A DNA stretch of 64,000 nt from Methylobacterium sp. W2 (lineage in GTDB: Bacteria > Pseudomonadota > Alphaproteobacteria > Rhizobiales > Beijerinckiaceae), in assembly GCF_020662345.1 (NCBI RefSeq), contig NZ_VMOA01000029.1, forward strand, positions 1-64,000. The letters run 5' to 3'. Below the pieces are notes generated by a model that was not told the DNA's origin, did no database searches, and saw only the letters and a program-made list of their open reading frames with translations. The translations under genes and the position numbers were made by a program. Positions 1-8,989 of this stretch are shown here, one piece after another (the first letter of the stretch is position 1; each line of letters starts with the position of its first letter).

Positions 1-64
1 GCTTGCGGAGGCAAGCGGCGCCACCCCCACTCCTCACCTCTCTCCGCAAGGGGGAGGGGACCAC
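1..64. promoter_or_regulatory. Stem-loop-rich leader upstream of pufL
   Basis: Two hairpin-capable stretches lie in the first 64 bases: a GCTTGC/GCAAGC stem at the very start, and a CTCTCTCC...GGGGGAGGGG stem around positions 38-60. In purple bacteria the pufBA-pufLMC gap carries stem-loops that slow decay of the light-harvesting part of the transcript. This region has the right position for such an element, but pufBA would lie outside the window, so the role is inferred. The sequence also resembles the GGAGAGGG palindromes found elsewhere in the window. Confidence 0.4.
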
Positions 65-129
65 GCGCAGCCTGACGGATGCGCGGATCCATCAAGAATC
101 GTGACCTGTGAAGCCGGGAGGTATTCGCG

Positions 130-954
130 ATGGCGATGCTGAGTTTCGAACGAAAATACCGCGTCCGCGGCGGCACGCTGCTTGGCGGAGACCTGTTCGA
201 TTTCTGGGTCGGGCCGTTCTATGTCGGGTTCTTCGGCGTCACGACGCTGTTCTTCTCGGTGCTCGGCACCGCGCTGATCATCTACGGCGCCGCGCTCGGG
301 CCGACCTGGAACATCTGGCAGATCAACATCGCGCCGCCCGATCTCAAATACGGGCTGGCGCTCGCCCCCCTCAAGGAGGGTGGCCTCTGGCAGATCATCA
401 CCTTCTGCGCGGTCGGGTCGTTCGTCTCCTGGGCGCTGCGCGAGGTCGAGATCTGCCGCAAGCTCGGCATCGGCTACCACGTGCCCTTCGCCTTCGCGGT
501 GGCGATCTTCGCCTATGTCTCGCTGGTGGTGATCCGGCCGTTCCTGATGGGCGCCTGGGGCCACGGCTTCCCCTACGGCATCCTGTCCCATCTCGATTGG
601 GTCTCGAACACCGGCTACCAGTATCTGCACTTCCACTACAATCCAGCGCACATGCTGGCGGTGTCGTTCTTCTTCACGACGACCTTCGCCCTGTCCCTGC
701 ACGGCGCCCTGATCCTCTCGGCCACCAATCCCGGCAAGGGCCAGGTGGTGAAGACGCCCGAGCACGAGGACACCTTCTTCCGCGACACGATCGGCTACTC
801 CATCGGCACGCTCGGCATCCACCGGCTCGGCCTGTTCCTCGCCCTCTCGGCGGGCTTCTGGAGCGCCGTCTGCATCATCATCAGCGGCCCGTTCTGGACC
901 CGTGGCTGGCCGGAATGGTGGGGCTGGTGGCTCAATCTCCCGGTCTGGCGCTAG
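130..954 (+). CDS. pufL: Photosynthetic reaction centre L subunit
   Basis: The 274-residue integral membrane protein is the L subunit of the type-II reaction centre, which with M binds the special-pair bacteriochlorophylls, bacteriopheophytin, quinone and the non-heme iron. Direct support: a hydrophobic protein of family-typical length with five membrane spans, His174 in the NPAHM motif (special-pair ligand), and His191 and His231 at the iron-ligand positions, almost the same numbering as Rhodobacter L (173, 190, 230). The ATG at 130 follows a GGAG ribosome site nine bases upstream. pufM starts 14 bases after the stop, so the genes are co-transcribed. Confidence 0.98.
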   Translation: MAMLSFERKYRVRGGTLLGGDLFDFWVGPFYVGFFGVTTLFFSVLGTALIIYGAALGPTWNIWQINIAPPDLKYGLALAPLKEGGLWQIITFCAVGSFVSWALREVEICRKLGIGYHVPFAFAVAIFAYVSLVVIRPFLMGAWGHGFPYGILSHLDWVSNTGYQYLHFHYNPAHMLAVSFFFTTTFALSLHGALILSATNPGKGQVVKTPEHEDTFFRDTIGYSIGTLGIHRLGLFLALSAGFWSAVCIIISGPFWTRGWPEWWGWWLNLPVWR

Positions 955-968
955 AGGGGGGCACGACC

Positions 969-1946
969 ATGGCCTATTACCAGAACATCTTCACCGAGGT
1001 CCAAGTCCGCTCCACCATTCCGGAACTCGGCGTTCCCGTCGATGTCGACCGGCGCTGGGGCACCCCGTTCCACAGCTACCTGTTCGGCCTGTTCGGCAAC
1101 GCCCAGGTCGGCCCGATCTATATCGGCTATCTCGGGGGGCTCTCGGCCGTCTGCTTCCTCATCGCCTTCGAGATCGTCGGCCTCAACATGTGGGCCTCGG
1201 TGAACTGGGACCCGGTCCAGTTCGTGCGCCAATTGCCCTGGCTCGCCCTGGAGCCGCCGCGACCGCAATACGGTCTCAAGATCCTGCCGCCGCTGCAGGA
1301 GGGCGGATGGTGGCTGATCGCCGGCTTCTTCCTCACCGCCTCGATCCTGCTGTGGTGGGTGCGGCTCTATCGCCGCGCCCGGGCGCTCGGCCTCGGCACC
1401 CATGTGGGCTGGGCCTTCGCCTCCGCCATCTGGCTGTTCCTGGTCCTCGGCTTCATCCGGCCGGTCCTGATGGGGTCGTGGAGCGAGGCGGTGCCCTTCG
1501 GCATCTTCCCACATCTCGATTGGACCGCCGCCTTCTCGCTCCGCTACGGCAACCTGTTCTACAACCCGTTCCACATGCTCTCGATCGTCTTCCTCTACGG
1601 GTCGACGCTGCTCTTCGCGATGCATGGCGCCACCATCCTGGCGGTGAGCCGCTTCGGCGGTGAGCGCGAGATCGACCAGATCGTCGATCGCGGCACCGCC
1701 ACCGAACGCGCCGCCCTGTTCTGGCGCTGGACCATGGGCTTCAACGCCACGATGGAATCGGTCCACCGCTGGGCCTGGTGGTTCGCGGTGCTGACCACCC
1801 TCACCGGCGGCATCGGCATCCTGCTCACCGGCACGGTGGTCGACAACTGGTACCTCTGGGCGGTCAAGCACGGCGTCGCCCCGTCCTATCCTCAGGTCTA
1901 TGCGCCGGTCGTCGATCCCTTGAACATGCCGGGGGCGGTCCCATGA
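969..1946 (+). CDS. pufM: Photosynthetic reaction centre M subunit
   Basis: This 325-residue protein pairs with L to form the reaction-centre core. The five-span pattern is intact, and His202 (NPFHM, special-pair ligand), His219 (AMHGA) and His266 (VHRWAWW, iron ligands) sit at the same numbers as in Rhodobacter M. The open frame extends further upstream inside pufL, but the ATG at 969, just after a GAGGGGGG ribosome site and the pufL stop, gives the conserved [14 protein letters not shown] beginning. The stop overlaps the pufC start (ATGA), indicating translational coupling. Confidence 0.98.
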   Translation: MAYYQNIFTEVQVRSTIPELGVPVDVDRRWGTPFHSYLFGLFGNAQVGPIYIGYLGGLSAVCFLIAFEIVGLNMWASVNWDPVQFVRQLPWLALEPPRPQYGLKILPPLQEGGWWLIAGFFLTASILLWWVRLYRRARALGLGTHVGWAFASAIWLFLVLGFIRPVLMGSWSEAVPFGIFPHLDWTAAFSLRYGNLFYNPFHMLSIVFLYGSTLLFAMHGATILAVSRFGGEREIDQIVDRGTATERAALFWRWTMGFNATMESVHRWAWWFAVLTTLTGGIGILLTGTVVDNWYLWAVKHGVAPSYPQVYAPVVDPLNMPGAVP

Positions 1947-3052
1947 AGACGTTCTTCACTGTCCTCGGCGCCTCGATCGCCTTCTTCCTCACCATCGCGA
2001 TGTTCGGCACGTCCGGCTGGGACCGGCCGCCGCTCCAGACCACCCAGAACGGCTTTCGCGGCACGGGGATGGACCAGATCCATACCCGCGACGGGGTGGC
2101 CGAGACCAAGGCGGCCAACGTCGCCCCGGCGCCGGCCGACCCGGCCGAGCCCGGCGAGGAGCTCGCCGGCGCCACCTACGAGAACGTCCAGGTCCTCAAG
2201 ACCATCAGCGTCAACGAGTTCAACCGCCTGATGGTCTCGATGACCGAATGGGTCAGCCCCGAACAGGGCTGTACCTACTGCCACAACACCGAGAACATGG
2301 CCGACGACAGCCTCTACCAGAAGAAGGTCGCCCGCCGGATGCTGCAGATGACCCAGCACATCAACGAGAGCTGGAAGGACAACCATGTGGGGGGCACGGG
2401 CGTCACCTGCTTCACCTGCCACCGCGGCCAGCCGGTCCCGGCCCATGTCTGGTTCACCGATCCCGGCCCGAACCGGCCCGGCGGCTTCACCGCCCGCAAC
2501 AACGGGCAGAACCTGGCCAAGGCCTCGGTGGGCCTCGCCTCGCTGCCCTACGACACCCTGACCGAATACCTCGCCGACAAAAACATCGACAACAACGCCA
2601 TCCGGGTGAACGCCACCACGGCGCTTCCCACCACCAAGGGCAAGCCGATCCAGGATGCCGAGAAGACCTACGGCCTGATGATCCACATGTCGGAAGGTCT
2701 CGGGGTCAATTGCACCTTCTGCCACAACACCCGGGCGATCTCGAACTGGTCGCAGAGCACGCCCCAGCGCACCACCGCCTGGCACGGCATCCGCATGGTG
2801 CGGGACATCAACGGCAACTTCCTCGAGCCGCTGACCTCGACCTTCCCGACTGCCCGCCTCGGCGTGCTCGGCGACGTGCCCAAGGTGAATTGCACCACCT
2901 GCCACAACGGCCAGAGCAAGCCCCTCAACGGCGCATCGATGATCGAGGCCTATCCGGAACTGGCGAAATCCACCGAGACGGCGAGCGCGGCGGATCCCGT
3001 GCCCGCAGCCCCGGCGCCAGCCGACACAGCTCCGACCCCCGCGCCGCAATAG
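1943..3052 (+). CDS. pufC: Reaction-centre tetraheme cytochrome c subunit
   Basis: The 369-residue protein is the periplasmic cytochrome subunit that re-reduces the photo-oxidised special pair. It has four CxxCH heme sites: CTYCH (110-114), CFTCH (156-160), CTFCH (257-261) and CTTCH (317-321). An N-terminal hydrophobic segment (about residues 5-25) lacks a lipobox cysteine, so it probably stays as an uncleaved membrane anchor rather than being lipidated as in Blastochloris. The last ~35 residues are an Ala/Pro-rich tail. The ATG overlaps the pufM stop by four bases. No pufX or other photosynthesis gene follows; repeats do. Confidence 0.97.
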   Translation: MKTFFTVLGASIAFFLTIAMFGTSGWDRPPLQTTQNGFRGTGMDQIHTRDGVAETKAANVAPAPADPAEPGEELAGATYENVQVLKTISVNEFNRLMVSMTEWVSPEQGCTYCHNTENMADDSLYQKKVARRMLQMTQHINESWKDNHVGGTGVTCFTCHRGQPVPAHVWFTDPGPNRPGGFTARNNGQNLAKASVGLASLPYDTLTEYLADKNIDNNAIRVNATTALPTTKGKPIQDAEKTYGLMIHMSEGLGVNCTFCHNTRAISNWSQSTPQRTTAWHGIRMVRDINGNFLEPLTSTFPTARLGVLGDVPKVNCTTCHNGQSKPLNGASMIEAYPELAKSTETASAADPVPAAPAPADTAPTPAPQ

Positions 3053-3057
3053 AAATC

Positions 3058-3306
3058 GGTGCGCATTCCCCTCTCCCCGCACGCGGGGAGAGGGCCGCGT
3101 CTCCCCCCCGTCGGGGAGCGCGGCGAGGCGGCAGCCGGCGGTGAGGGGACTGGAACGGAGATCTACGAGTTCACACGTCTCGCGGACACCGCAGGTCCCC
3201 TCTCCTGGAAGGAGAGGGACAGGGTGAGGTGTGTGACCTCTCCGGAGATGGACCACACCTCACCCCAACCCTCTCCTTCCAGGAGAGGGAGCCCGTCGCG
3301 CCTCAT
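3058..3306. repeat. Palindromic intergenic repeat, copy A
   Basis: This ~245-bp unit begins with GGTGCGCATTCCCCTCTCC and recurs 447 bases downstream with no indels and few substitutions. Inside it, positions 3198-3233 and 3254-3289 are long inverted arms (CTCTCCTGGAAGGAGAGGG...GTGAGGTGTG against CACACCTCAC...), and another hairpin lies at 3068-3092. Predicted proteins here are artefacts of low-complexity GC palindromes. It sits between the pufC stop and the convergent GGDEF-EAL gene, so it may also end transcripts from both sides. Confidence 0.8.
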
Positions 3307-3360
3307 AGCGATGCGTGCGGCCAGAGAGAACAGCCGTCGAGCAGATCGGTGAACGAGTGC

Positions 3361-3460
3361 CCGGCCCCCCTCACCCTCGCCCTGACGGGCTCACGTCGCC
3401 TCCCGACGAGGGGAGGACGACGTCCTCTCCCCGCCGGGCGGGGAGAGGGGGGAACTGCCT
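3361..3460. repeat. GC-rich hairpin segment between the two repeat copies
   Basis: This spacer carries its own perfect stem CCTCTCCCCGCC/GCGGGGAGAGG around 3424-3448 plus further GAGGGG/CCCCTC stretches. It belongs to the same low-complexity repeat family as the flanking copies. No coding signal is seen. Confidence 0.5.
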
Positions 3461-3504
3461 CTTCCTGATCTGGGCGTTCTCCATGGCGGCTGTTCCGGAA
3501 GGCC

Positions 3505-3753
3505 GGTGCGCATTCCCCTCTCCCCGCAGGCGGGGAGAGGGCCGCGTCTCCCCCTCGTTGGGGAGCGCGGCGAGGCGGCAGCCGGGGGTGAGGGGGCTCG
3601 GCCGGAGATCTACGAGTTCACACGTCTCGCGGACACCGCGGGTCCCCTCTCCTGGAAGGAGAGGGACAGGGTGAGGTGTGTGACCTCTTCGGAAACGGAC
3701 CACACCTCACCCCAACCCTCTCCTTCCAGGAGAGGGAGCCCGTCGCGCCCCAT
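3505..3753. repeat. Palindromic intergenic repeat, copy B
   Basis: This is the second copy of the unit at 3058-3306, at an exact offset of 447 bases. Its inverted arms lie at about 3645-3680 and 3701-3736. Together the copies make a directly repeated pair that could recombine or form cruciforms. Related shorter copies lie near 32426 and 48231. Confidence 0.8.
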
Positions 3754-3901
3754 GTCGAACGCTCTGGCGTAGGGGCCCAGCTGTCCAGCAAATGTGTGAA
3801 TCCGGTCGCCCGCAGAGGGGGGAGGGAATGCGCGGTTCTACGGCACCCGGCTGCTGGGGTCGTCGAGCATGCCGCCGGAGCCGGGACCGGCCATAACCCC
3901 C

Positions 3902-6775
3902 TCAGGCGACGGCGTGCTTGGCCCGGCCGCGCCGTCCGGACCAGCGCTGCAGCACCTCGGGGATGCTCCCGGCGTCCTCGGGGCGGCCGATATAGTAGCC
4001 CTGGCCCTCGTCGCAGCCTTCCTGGCGCAGGCGCTCGAACTGGATCTCGTTCTCGATCCCCTCGCCGGTGGTGCGCATGTGCAGGCTCGATCCGAGGCCG
4101 ATGACGGCGCGGACGATGAAGGCGGATTCATCCGCCGCGGTGATGTCCCGGACGAAGGACTGGTCGATCTTGATCTTGTCGAAGGGGAAGCTGCGCAGGT
4201 AGCTCAGCGACGAGTAGCCCGTGCCGAAATCGTCCATGGCGATCTTCACGCCGAGGCGACGCAGGGCGTGGAGCGTGGCGAGGGTCGCAGCGTTGTCCTT
4301 AAGCAGGACCGATTCCGTGATCTCGAGTTCCAGGCGTGCGGCCGGAAGCCGGCTCACGCTCAGCGCGTCCTTGACGGATTGGATGACGATGCCGTCCCGG
4401 AACTGGGCCACCGAGACGTTGACCGCGACCCTGATCCCGTCGGGCCAGCGCATGGCCTCGATGCAGGCGGTGCGCAGGGCCCAGTCGCCGAGCGGCACGA
4501 TCAGGCCGATTTCCTCGGCGACCGTGATGAATTCCGCGGGCGAGACGAGCCCGCGCTCCGGGTGGCGCCACCGCATCAGCGCCTCGAACCCGCCGACGCG
4601 CCGGCCGCGGAAATCGTAGATCGGCTGGTAGAACATCTCGAACGCGCCCTGGGCCACGGCCTCGCGCAGGTCGAGTTCGAGGGCGCGGCGGGCCTGGAGC
4701 CGGATGTCCATCTCCACCTCGAAGAAGCGCCAGGTGCCGCGCCCGTCGGCCTTGGCGCGGTAGAGGGCGACGTCGGCGTTCTTGAGGAGCTTGTTGCAGC
4801 TCGTACCGTCGCCGGGGGCGAGGCAGATGCCGATGCTGACGCCGACCGCGACCTGCTGGCCGTCGAGCTCGTAGGGGTTGCTCACCACGTCCACGATCCG
4901 CCGTGCCAGGATGGTGGCCTCCTCCGGGTAGGTCACGCCCGCGAGGATGATGGCGAATTCGTCGCCGCCGAGCCGGGCCACGGTGTCGACCTCACGCAGG
5001 CAGGCGGTCAGGCGGTTGCCCACCGCTTTCAGGAGTTCGTCTCCCACCGGGTGACCGAGGGTGTCGTTGACCTCTTTGAAGCGGTCGAGATCGAGGCAGA
5101 GCACGGCGAACATCCCGCCGCGCCCGAGATGCGCCAGGGCCTCCTCGATCCGCTCGCCGAACATGGCCCGGTTGGGCAGGCCGGTGAGGACGTCGTGGCG
5201 GGCCATGAAGGCGATGCGGGCATCGGCCTGGCGCCGGTCGGTTACGTCCTCGTAGGTGGAGACCATGCCGCCCCCGGCCACGGGCTTGTGCGTGACGGCG
5301 AGGACCCGTCCGTTGCTCATCTGGCGGAAGCCCGAACCGGCGGCCGAGATCTGCCGGCCCTCGATCTCGAAGACCGTGCCCTCCTCGGCCGAGGCCAGGT
5401 AGAGCGCCGCCACGTCCTCGTACGGAGTGCCGAGCGGCAGGTCTCCCGGCGCGAGATCGAACAGCTCGCAATAGCGCCGGTTGACGACGATGAGGTGCCC
5501 CTCGGCGTCGAACAGGCACAGGCCCTGGGACATGTTGTCGAGGGCGGTGTCGAGGCGAAGGTTGGTGGATTGGAGATGCGCCTTCTGGACCTTGAGCAGG
5601 GTGATGTCGCTGCAGACCGCGATGAAGCCGCCGGTGCGCGTGCGGCTGCGGCTGATCCGGAGCCAGCGCCCGTCGAAGAGCTGCGTCTCGCGCGGCGTCG
5701 CCCAATCGTCGTCCTCGGAGAGGAGGGTGCGGGCGAGCGCGTTGCCCTCGAAGGCGACGCGCGCCATCGAGGTGTCCCGCGGCAGAGGCTCGTGACCGAA
5801 GCCGAGGAAATCCTCCGCCTGCCCGTTGATGAGCGCGATCCGACCGGATTCGTCGACCACGACGATGCCTTCGAGGGAGGTCTCGAGGGCGTCGGCGAGA
5901 TGGGCCTCCGCCGAGATGCGCTGGGCGACCTCCTGCTCCATCGCCCGGCGGATGTTGTCGCGCATAACGCCCATGGAGGCGAGGAGGGCGCCGAGCTCGT
6001 CGGCGCTGCCGGACGGGATCGTCACGCTGAGGTCGCCGGCGGCGATCCGCGACGCGACCATAGAGGCATCCGCCACCGGCCGCATGATGCGCCGGGCCAG
6101 CAGGAAGGCGACGGAGGCGGACATGAGCAGGGCGAGCAGGGTGCCGAAGAGGTTGATCTGGGTCTCGCGGGCGACGACGGCCCGGGCCTGCTGCCGGTAG
6201 ATGAAACCGTCGCCGGCCGTGTGGTTGATGAAGAGGTCGAGATGCTCCTCGACGGCGCCGGCATGGCGGTCGACGGCGTCCCAATCGGAATCCGTGGTCT
6301 CGCGGCCGGCGAGGACGGAACGGGCGGCGTCCCAATCCTTCACCGCCCGCTCAACGGCCGCGGCCGCCTGGGTCGCACGCCTCGATTGGGCGCGCTCGAC
6401 CGCCACGGCGAGATCCTCGGCGAAGACCCGGCGAAGGCTGTCGAGTCGGCCTTCGAGTTGCGCCTTCACGCCCGGATCGGCGCTCATGCGTCGCCGGGCC
6501 TCCAGCGAGCGCATGTTGGCGAAATCGGCGGCGGCGGCCCGCGCGTAGTTGATCGACATGAGCGACTGGTCGAAGGTCCGGCTCACGAGTTCGTCGGCCC
6601 GGCGAATCCCCGAGGCCGCCGACAGGCCGAGGATGCCCGTAATGGCGCTCATGATGAGAAAGGCGATCAGAATCCGACCGCGGATGGTGCCGGCGAAGGA
6701 GACGGCCGCGGCGACCGGGCTCGGCCATCGCCTCTCGCCTCCCTGAGCGGATTTCCAACCGTAGATAGATGTCAT
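3902..6775 (-). CDS. Membrane sensor with HAMP, PAS, GGDEF and EAL domains
   Basis: The 957-residue protein is a cyclic-di-GMP turnover enzyme with its own sensory input. Order: membrane span (about 30-53), periplasmic sensor region, second span (about 207-225), HAMP, two PAS-like domains, GGDEF (intact GGDEF at 603-607), and EAL (EAL at 731-733, with DDFGTGYSSL downstream). Both catalytic signatures look intact, so it could make and degrade c-di-GMP. I prefer the ATG at 6775 over a GTG at 6844, because the intervening bases are AT-rich, read like leader DNA, and the GTG has no ribosome site. It converges on the puf operon across the repeat block. Confidence 0.93.
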   Translation of the reverse strand: MTSIYGWKSAQGGERRWPSPVAAAVSFAGTIRGRILIAFLIMSAITGILGLSAASGIRRADELVSRTFDQSLMSINYARAAAADFANMRSLEARRRMSADPGVKAQLEGRLDSLRRVFAEDLAVAVERAQSRRATQAAAAVERAVKDWDAARSVLAGRETTDSDWDAVDRHAGAVEEHLDLFINHTAGDGFIYRQQARAVVARETQINLFGTLLALLMSASVAFLLARRIMRPVADASMVASRIAAGDLSVTIPSGSADELGALLASMGVMRDNIRRAMEQEVAQRISAEAHLADALETSLEGIVVVDESGRIALINGQAEDFLGFGHEPLPRDTSMARVAFEGNALARTLLSEDDDWATPRETQLFDGRWLRISRSRTRTGGFIAVCSDITLLKVQKAHLQSTNLRLDTALDNMSQGLCLFDAEGHLIVVNRRYCELFDLAPGDLPLGTPYEDVAALYLASAEEGTVFEIEGRQISAAGSGFRQMSNGRVLAVTHKPVAGGGMVSTYEDVTDRRQADARIAFMARHDVLTGLPNRAMFGERIEEALAHLGRGGMFAVLCLDLDRFKEVNDTLGHPVGDELLKAVGNRLTACLREVDTVARLGGDEFAIILAGVTYPEEATILARRIVDVVSNPYELDGQQVAVGVSIGICLAPGDGTSCNKLLKNADVALYRAKADGRGTWRFFEVEMDIRLQARRALELDLREAVAQGAFEMFYQPIYDFRGRRVGGFEALMRWRHPERGLVSPAEFITVAEEIGLIVPLGDWALRTACIEAMRWPDGIRVAVNVSVAQFRDGIVIQSVKDALSVSRLPAARLELEITESVLLKDNAATLATLHALRRLGVKIAMDDFGTGYSSLSYLRSFPFDKIKIDQSFVRDITAADESAFIVRAVIGLGSSLHMRTTGEGIENEIQFERLRQEGCDEGQGYYIGRPEDAGSIPEVLQRWSGRRGRAKHAVA

Positions 6776-6921
6776 CCAGCGCGTCTCATCCGGCCCATCG
6801 TAAATTGTTCGCCTGCAATAGTTAAGTCGGGCTTGAAATCGCACTACATTTTGGCGAATTAACAGCCTGTTTACTTGACCCGGCGAGGGTGCGATCGGGC
6901 GGAATCGTATTGGCAGATGGC

Positions 6922-7272
6922 ATGAGACGCATCACTTCACTCGGTCTCGCGTTCGCCCTCGTCGCCACCGGTGTGGCCGCCTTCGCCCTCCATGCATCGG
7001 CAGCGGGACAGGTCTACCGCATCTCGCAGAAGGGCCGGGCGTTCCAGCCGAGTGCGCTTGTGATCAAGAGAGGGGAGACCGTCCAGATCGTCAACGACGA
7101 CGGCGATCTCCTGCATCACGCCTATGTCGACTCGCCGACGTTCCGCTACGATTCGGGCGATCAGGAACCGGGCGGCAAGGCCGAGATCGTCTTCCCCGTG
7201 AGCGGAACCTTCGCGGTCCTGTGCGGCATCCACCCCAAGATGAAGCTGGCGGTGCGCGTCGACGGCAACTGA
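6922..7272 (+). CDS. Secreted cupredoxin-like protein
   Basis: This 116-residue protein has a signal peptide (basic MRR, hydrophobic core, cleavage likely after ALHASA) followed by one plastocyanin/azurin-like domain. The type-1 copper ligands are visible: a histidine in HHAY, then Cys, His and Met in CGIHPKM near the C-terminus. It is probably a periplasmic electron carrier or copper-binding protein. An in-frame GTG at 6889 would add 11 residues ahead of the signal peptide and lacks a spaced ribosome site, so the ATG is preferred. The EAL-protein gene diverges upstream, and a convergent membrane protein lies 28 bases downstream. Confidence 0.85.
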   Translation: MRRITSLGLAFALVATGVAAFALHASAAGQVYRISQKGRAFQPSALVIKRGETVQIVNDDGDLLHHAYVDSPTFRYDSGDQEPGGKAEIVFPVSGTFAVLCGIHPKMKLAVRVDGN

Positions 7273-7300
7273 CCGCGACGCGTCGGGACGCCGGACCGGG

Positions 7301-8335
7301 CTATAGGGCCCCGGCCGCGGACAGCACGGAATGGGCGCCGTAATAGAGCCCGATGAAGCTCGCGAGGGCGGCCCCGTACCCCAGAGGAAGCGCCGCCAAC
7401 TGGCGCACCCGCAGGGGAACCCTGACATCGTCGGCGGCGATGGCGACCATCGCCACGATGATCGGGGAATGGCCGATGGCGTCGACCTTGCCGAACTCGA
7501 AGATCGCCGAGACGAAGGCCGCCGCGAGCATGATCGCCGCCACGCGGCGCACCAGCGGCGTGCAGATCAGCGCGAAAGCGAGGGCGAACTCCACCGCCCC
7601 GGCGGCCTTCATGAAGAAGGCGCCGTCGAAGCCCATCGTCAGTTCCGGGCGGTCGATGAAGAGCGGGAACGACCATTGCGGATAGGCCCATTTCTCCACC
7701 GAGGCCCACATCAGCGTCACCGCGGCGGAGTAACGGACGATGTCGAGGGGGCGGATCCCGAACAGGTCGCGCCGGAGCCCCGTCAGGGCGAGGTAGGCGG
7801 CGACCCCGAGGAAGACGGGATAATCGGCCAAGTGGAACACGCCGTAATTCGCCACCGCGATCCCGAACAGGATGACGATGCCGAGAGCCGAGAGCGGCAT
7901 CGTCTGCCGCCACAGGAACCCGGCCGCGATGGCGAGTTGGAACCAGGGCAGGGCGGTGCTGGTGGTGGTGAGTTCGGGCGTGAGGATGATACCGCCCAGC
8001 GTCCAGAGCGACACGAAGAAGCCGCCGCAGACGGCCCGGAACATCAGCTCGGTGTTCTCCCGCGCCCAGACGGTGACCCGGTCGAGGGACCGCATCATCG
8101 CCTCGCCGAGGATCGTCCGCTCGAGCAACGCGCCGACGAACAGGGCCAGGAACGAGACGATGACGAGCTGCTCGAAGCTATCGCACAGTACCTCGGCAAG
8201 GCCGACCGGCGAACCAGCGACGTCGAAAGCACAGAACCATTTAACGTGAGCACTGGCACCAGTGGAGCCCGTGACGAGAACAAACAGGGCGGCGGACAAT
8301 GCACTGGGGCCGGGCAACCGACAACGCAGACTCAT
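7301..8335 (-). CDS. Polytopic membrane protein of unknown function (DoxX-like C-terminal half)
   Basis: The 344-residue protein starts with a signal-like segment ending in an AHVKWF motif, followed by roughly eight to nine hydrophobic spans. The C-terminal half (AGAVEFALAFALI..., EFGKVDAIGHSP) resembles the DoxX/quinol-oxidase-subunit style of four-helix membrane proteins, but I cannot assign a reaction. The cupredoxin converges on its 3' end, and a cytochrome c peroxidase lies nearby, so a redox or metal role is possible but unproven. The region upstream is non-coding and contains a tandem repeat. Confidence 0.75.
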   Translation of the reverse strand: MSLRCRLPGPSALSAALFVLVTGSTGASAHVKWFCAFDVAGSPVGLAEVLCDSFEQLVIVSFLALFVGALLERTILGEAMMRSLDRVTVWARENTELMFRAVCGGFFVSLWTLGGIILTPELTTTSTALPWFQLAIAAGFLWRQTMPLSALGIVILFGIAVANYGVFHLADYPVFLGVAAYLALTGLRRDLFGIRPLDIVRYSAAVTLMWASVEKWAYPQWSFPLFIDRPELTMGFDGAFFMKAAGAVEFALAFALICTPLVRRVAAIMLAAAFVSAIFEFGKVDAIGHSPIIVAMVAIAADDVRVPLRVRQLAALPLGYGAALASFIGLYYGAHSVLSAAGAL

Positions 8336-8737
8336 GTGATGAAGCCTTAGCGAGAGCTGAAACGCCGACGACCGGCGGCAGCGACATCGTTCTACGTAGT
8401 TTTGAGTGATCCTGGAAGGATTTCGTTAATGATTTTTAAGCATCGTTAACACGTTCGGCGATGTGTCGCTCCCGCCATGATTCCGGCGCCTGCCGGCATG
8501 ATTCCGGTGCCCGCCGCTAGGATTCCGGCGCCCGCCGCCCGTGGACGCTCGCGGATGACGGGCGGTCGGCGTATGCGTTCTGGTGAGAGAGGGACCACCG
8601 CGTCACCCCCGAGCAAAAGCGTCGCCGTTCGTCGAGACCAGCGTTGGGATCATCGACGGGATCATTCGGCAAACTCTGATAGTCATGGAGAGGCGGGGTC
8701 CAAGCCCTCGCTTCGCATCAACCAGAAAGGCTCTCGC
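8336..8737. other. Non-coding region with AT-rich stretch and tandem repeat
   Basis: About 400 bases separate the membrane-protein start from the next small gene. An AT-rich stretch (8397-8450) with two CGTTAA repeats probably holds the promoter of the minus-strand gene. The 3 x 21-bp tandem repeat is listed separately. I see no convincing coding sequence. Confidence 0.6.
8477..8539. repeat. Three-copy 21-bp tandem repeat
   Basis: Three consecutive 21-base units at 8477-8497, 8498-8518 and 8519-8539 share the core GATTCCGGYGCCYGCCG with a few substitutions. Because 21 is divisible by three, the array reads as a repeating heptapeptide in an open frame that joins the downstream small gene, but nothing else suggests it is translated. 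A second, unrelated 3 x 21 array lies at 15860-15922. Confidence 0.8.
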
Positions 8738-8899
8738 GTGATTACAACACTCAGCCTGTCCACCCTGATCGCAGGCGGCAGCTTCGCTTATGCTTCGACG
8801 CGGGTGGCGGCACGGGCCGCGACCTACGAGACCTGGGGCGGATCGCTGATGATCGTGGGCCTGTCGCTCGCCGGCGTCGGCTTGACGTTGTTCCGGTAA
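8738..8899 (+). CDS. Small membrane protein, hypothetical
   Basis: The GTG at 8738 follows an AAAGG ribosome site by seven bases and opens a 53-residue protein with two hydrophobic segments (residues 1-20 and about 34-52) separated by a short charged loop (RVAARAATYETW). This fits a two-span small inner-membrane protein. The frame is open much further upstream through the tandem repeat, but only the part from the GTG has membrane-protein character. No family is recognised. Confidence 0.5.
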   Translation: MITTLSLSTLIAGGSFAYASTRVAARAATYETWGGSLMIVGLSLAGVGLTLFR

Positions 8900-8910
8900 A
8901 ACCGAAACGG

Positions 8911-8938
8911 GACTGCGCGGCAAACGGTCAGCGCAGTC
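8911..8938. terminator. Hairpin between converging genes
   Basis: GACTGCGC and GCGCAGTC form a perfect 8-bp stem with a 12-base loop, just after the stop of the small gene and before the 3' end of the minus-strand peroxidase gene. There is no T-run, so if it terminates it is a non-canonical, possibly bidirectional terminator. Confidence 0.45.
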
Positions 8939-8989
8939 GGCAGCGACGTCAACGGCGCGCTTCGAGACTGCGAAGCCCGCGCCGGAGAC

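Noticed and set aside
3059..3772. Several short predicted proteins of the PLSPHAGRG or PTRGGRRPL type
   Set aside because: These translate the palindromic repeats and their copies, a known artefact class, and not conserved genes.
3869..6862. 997-residue plus-strand open frame
   Set aside because: It runs antisense to the well-supported GGDEF-EAL gene and is rich in Arg, Gly, Ala and His without domain motifs, as expected from GC-rich third positions.
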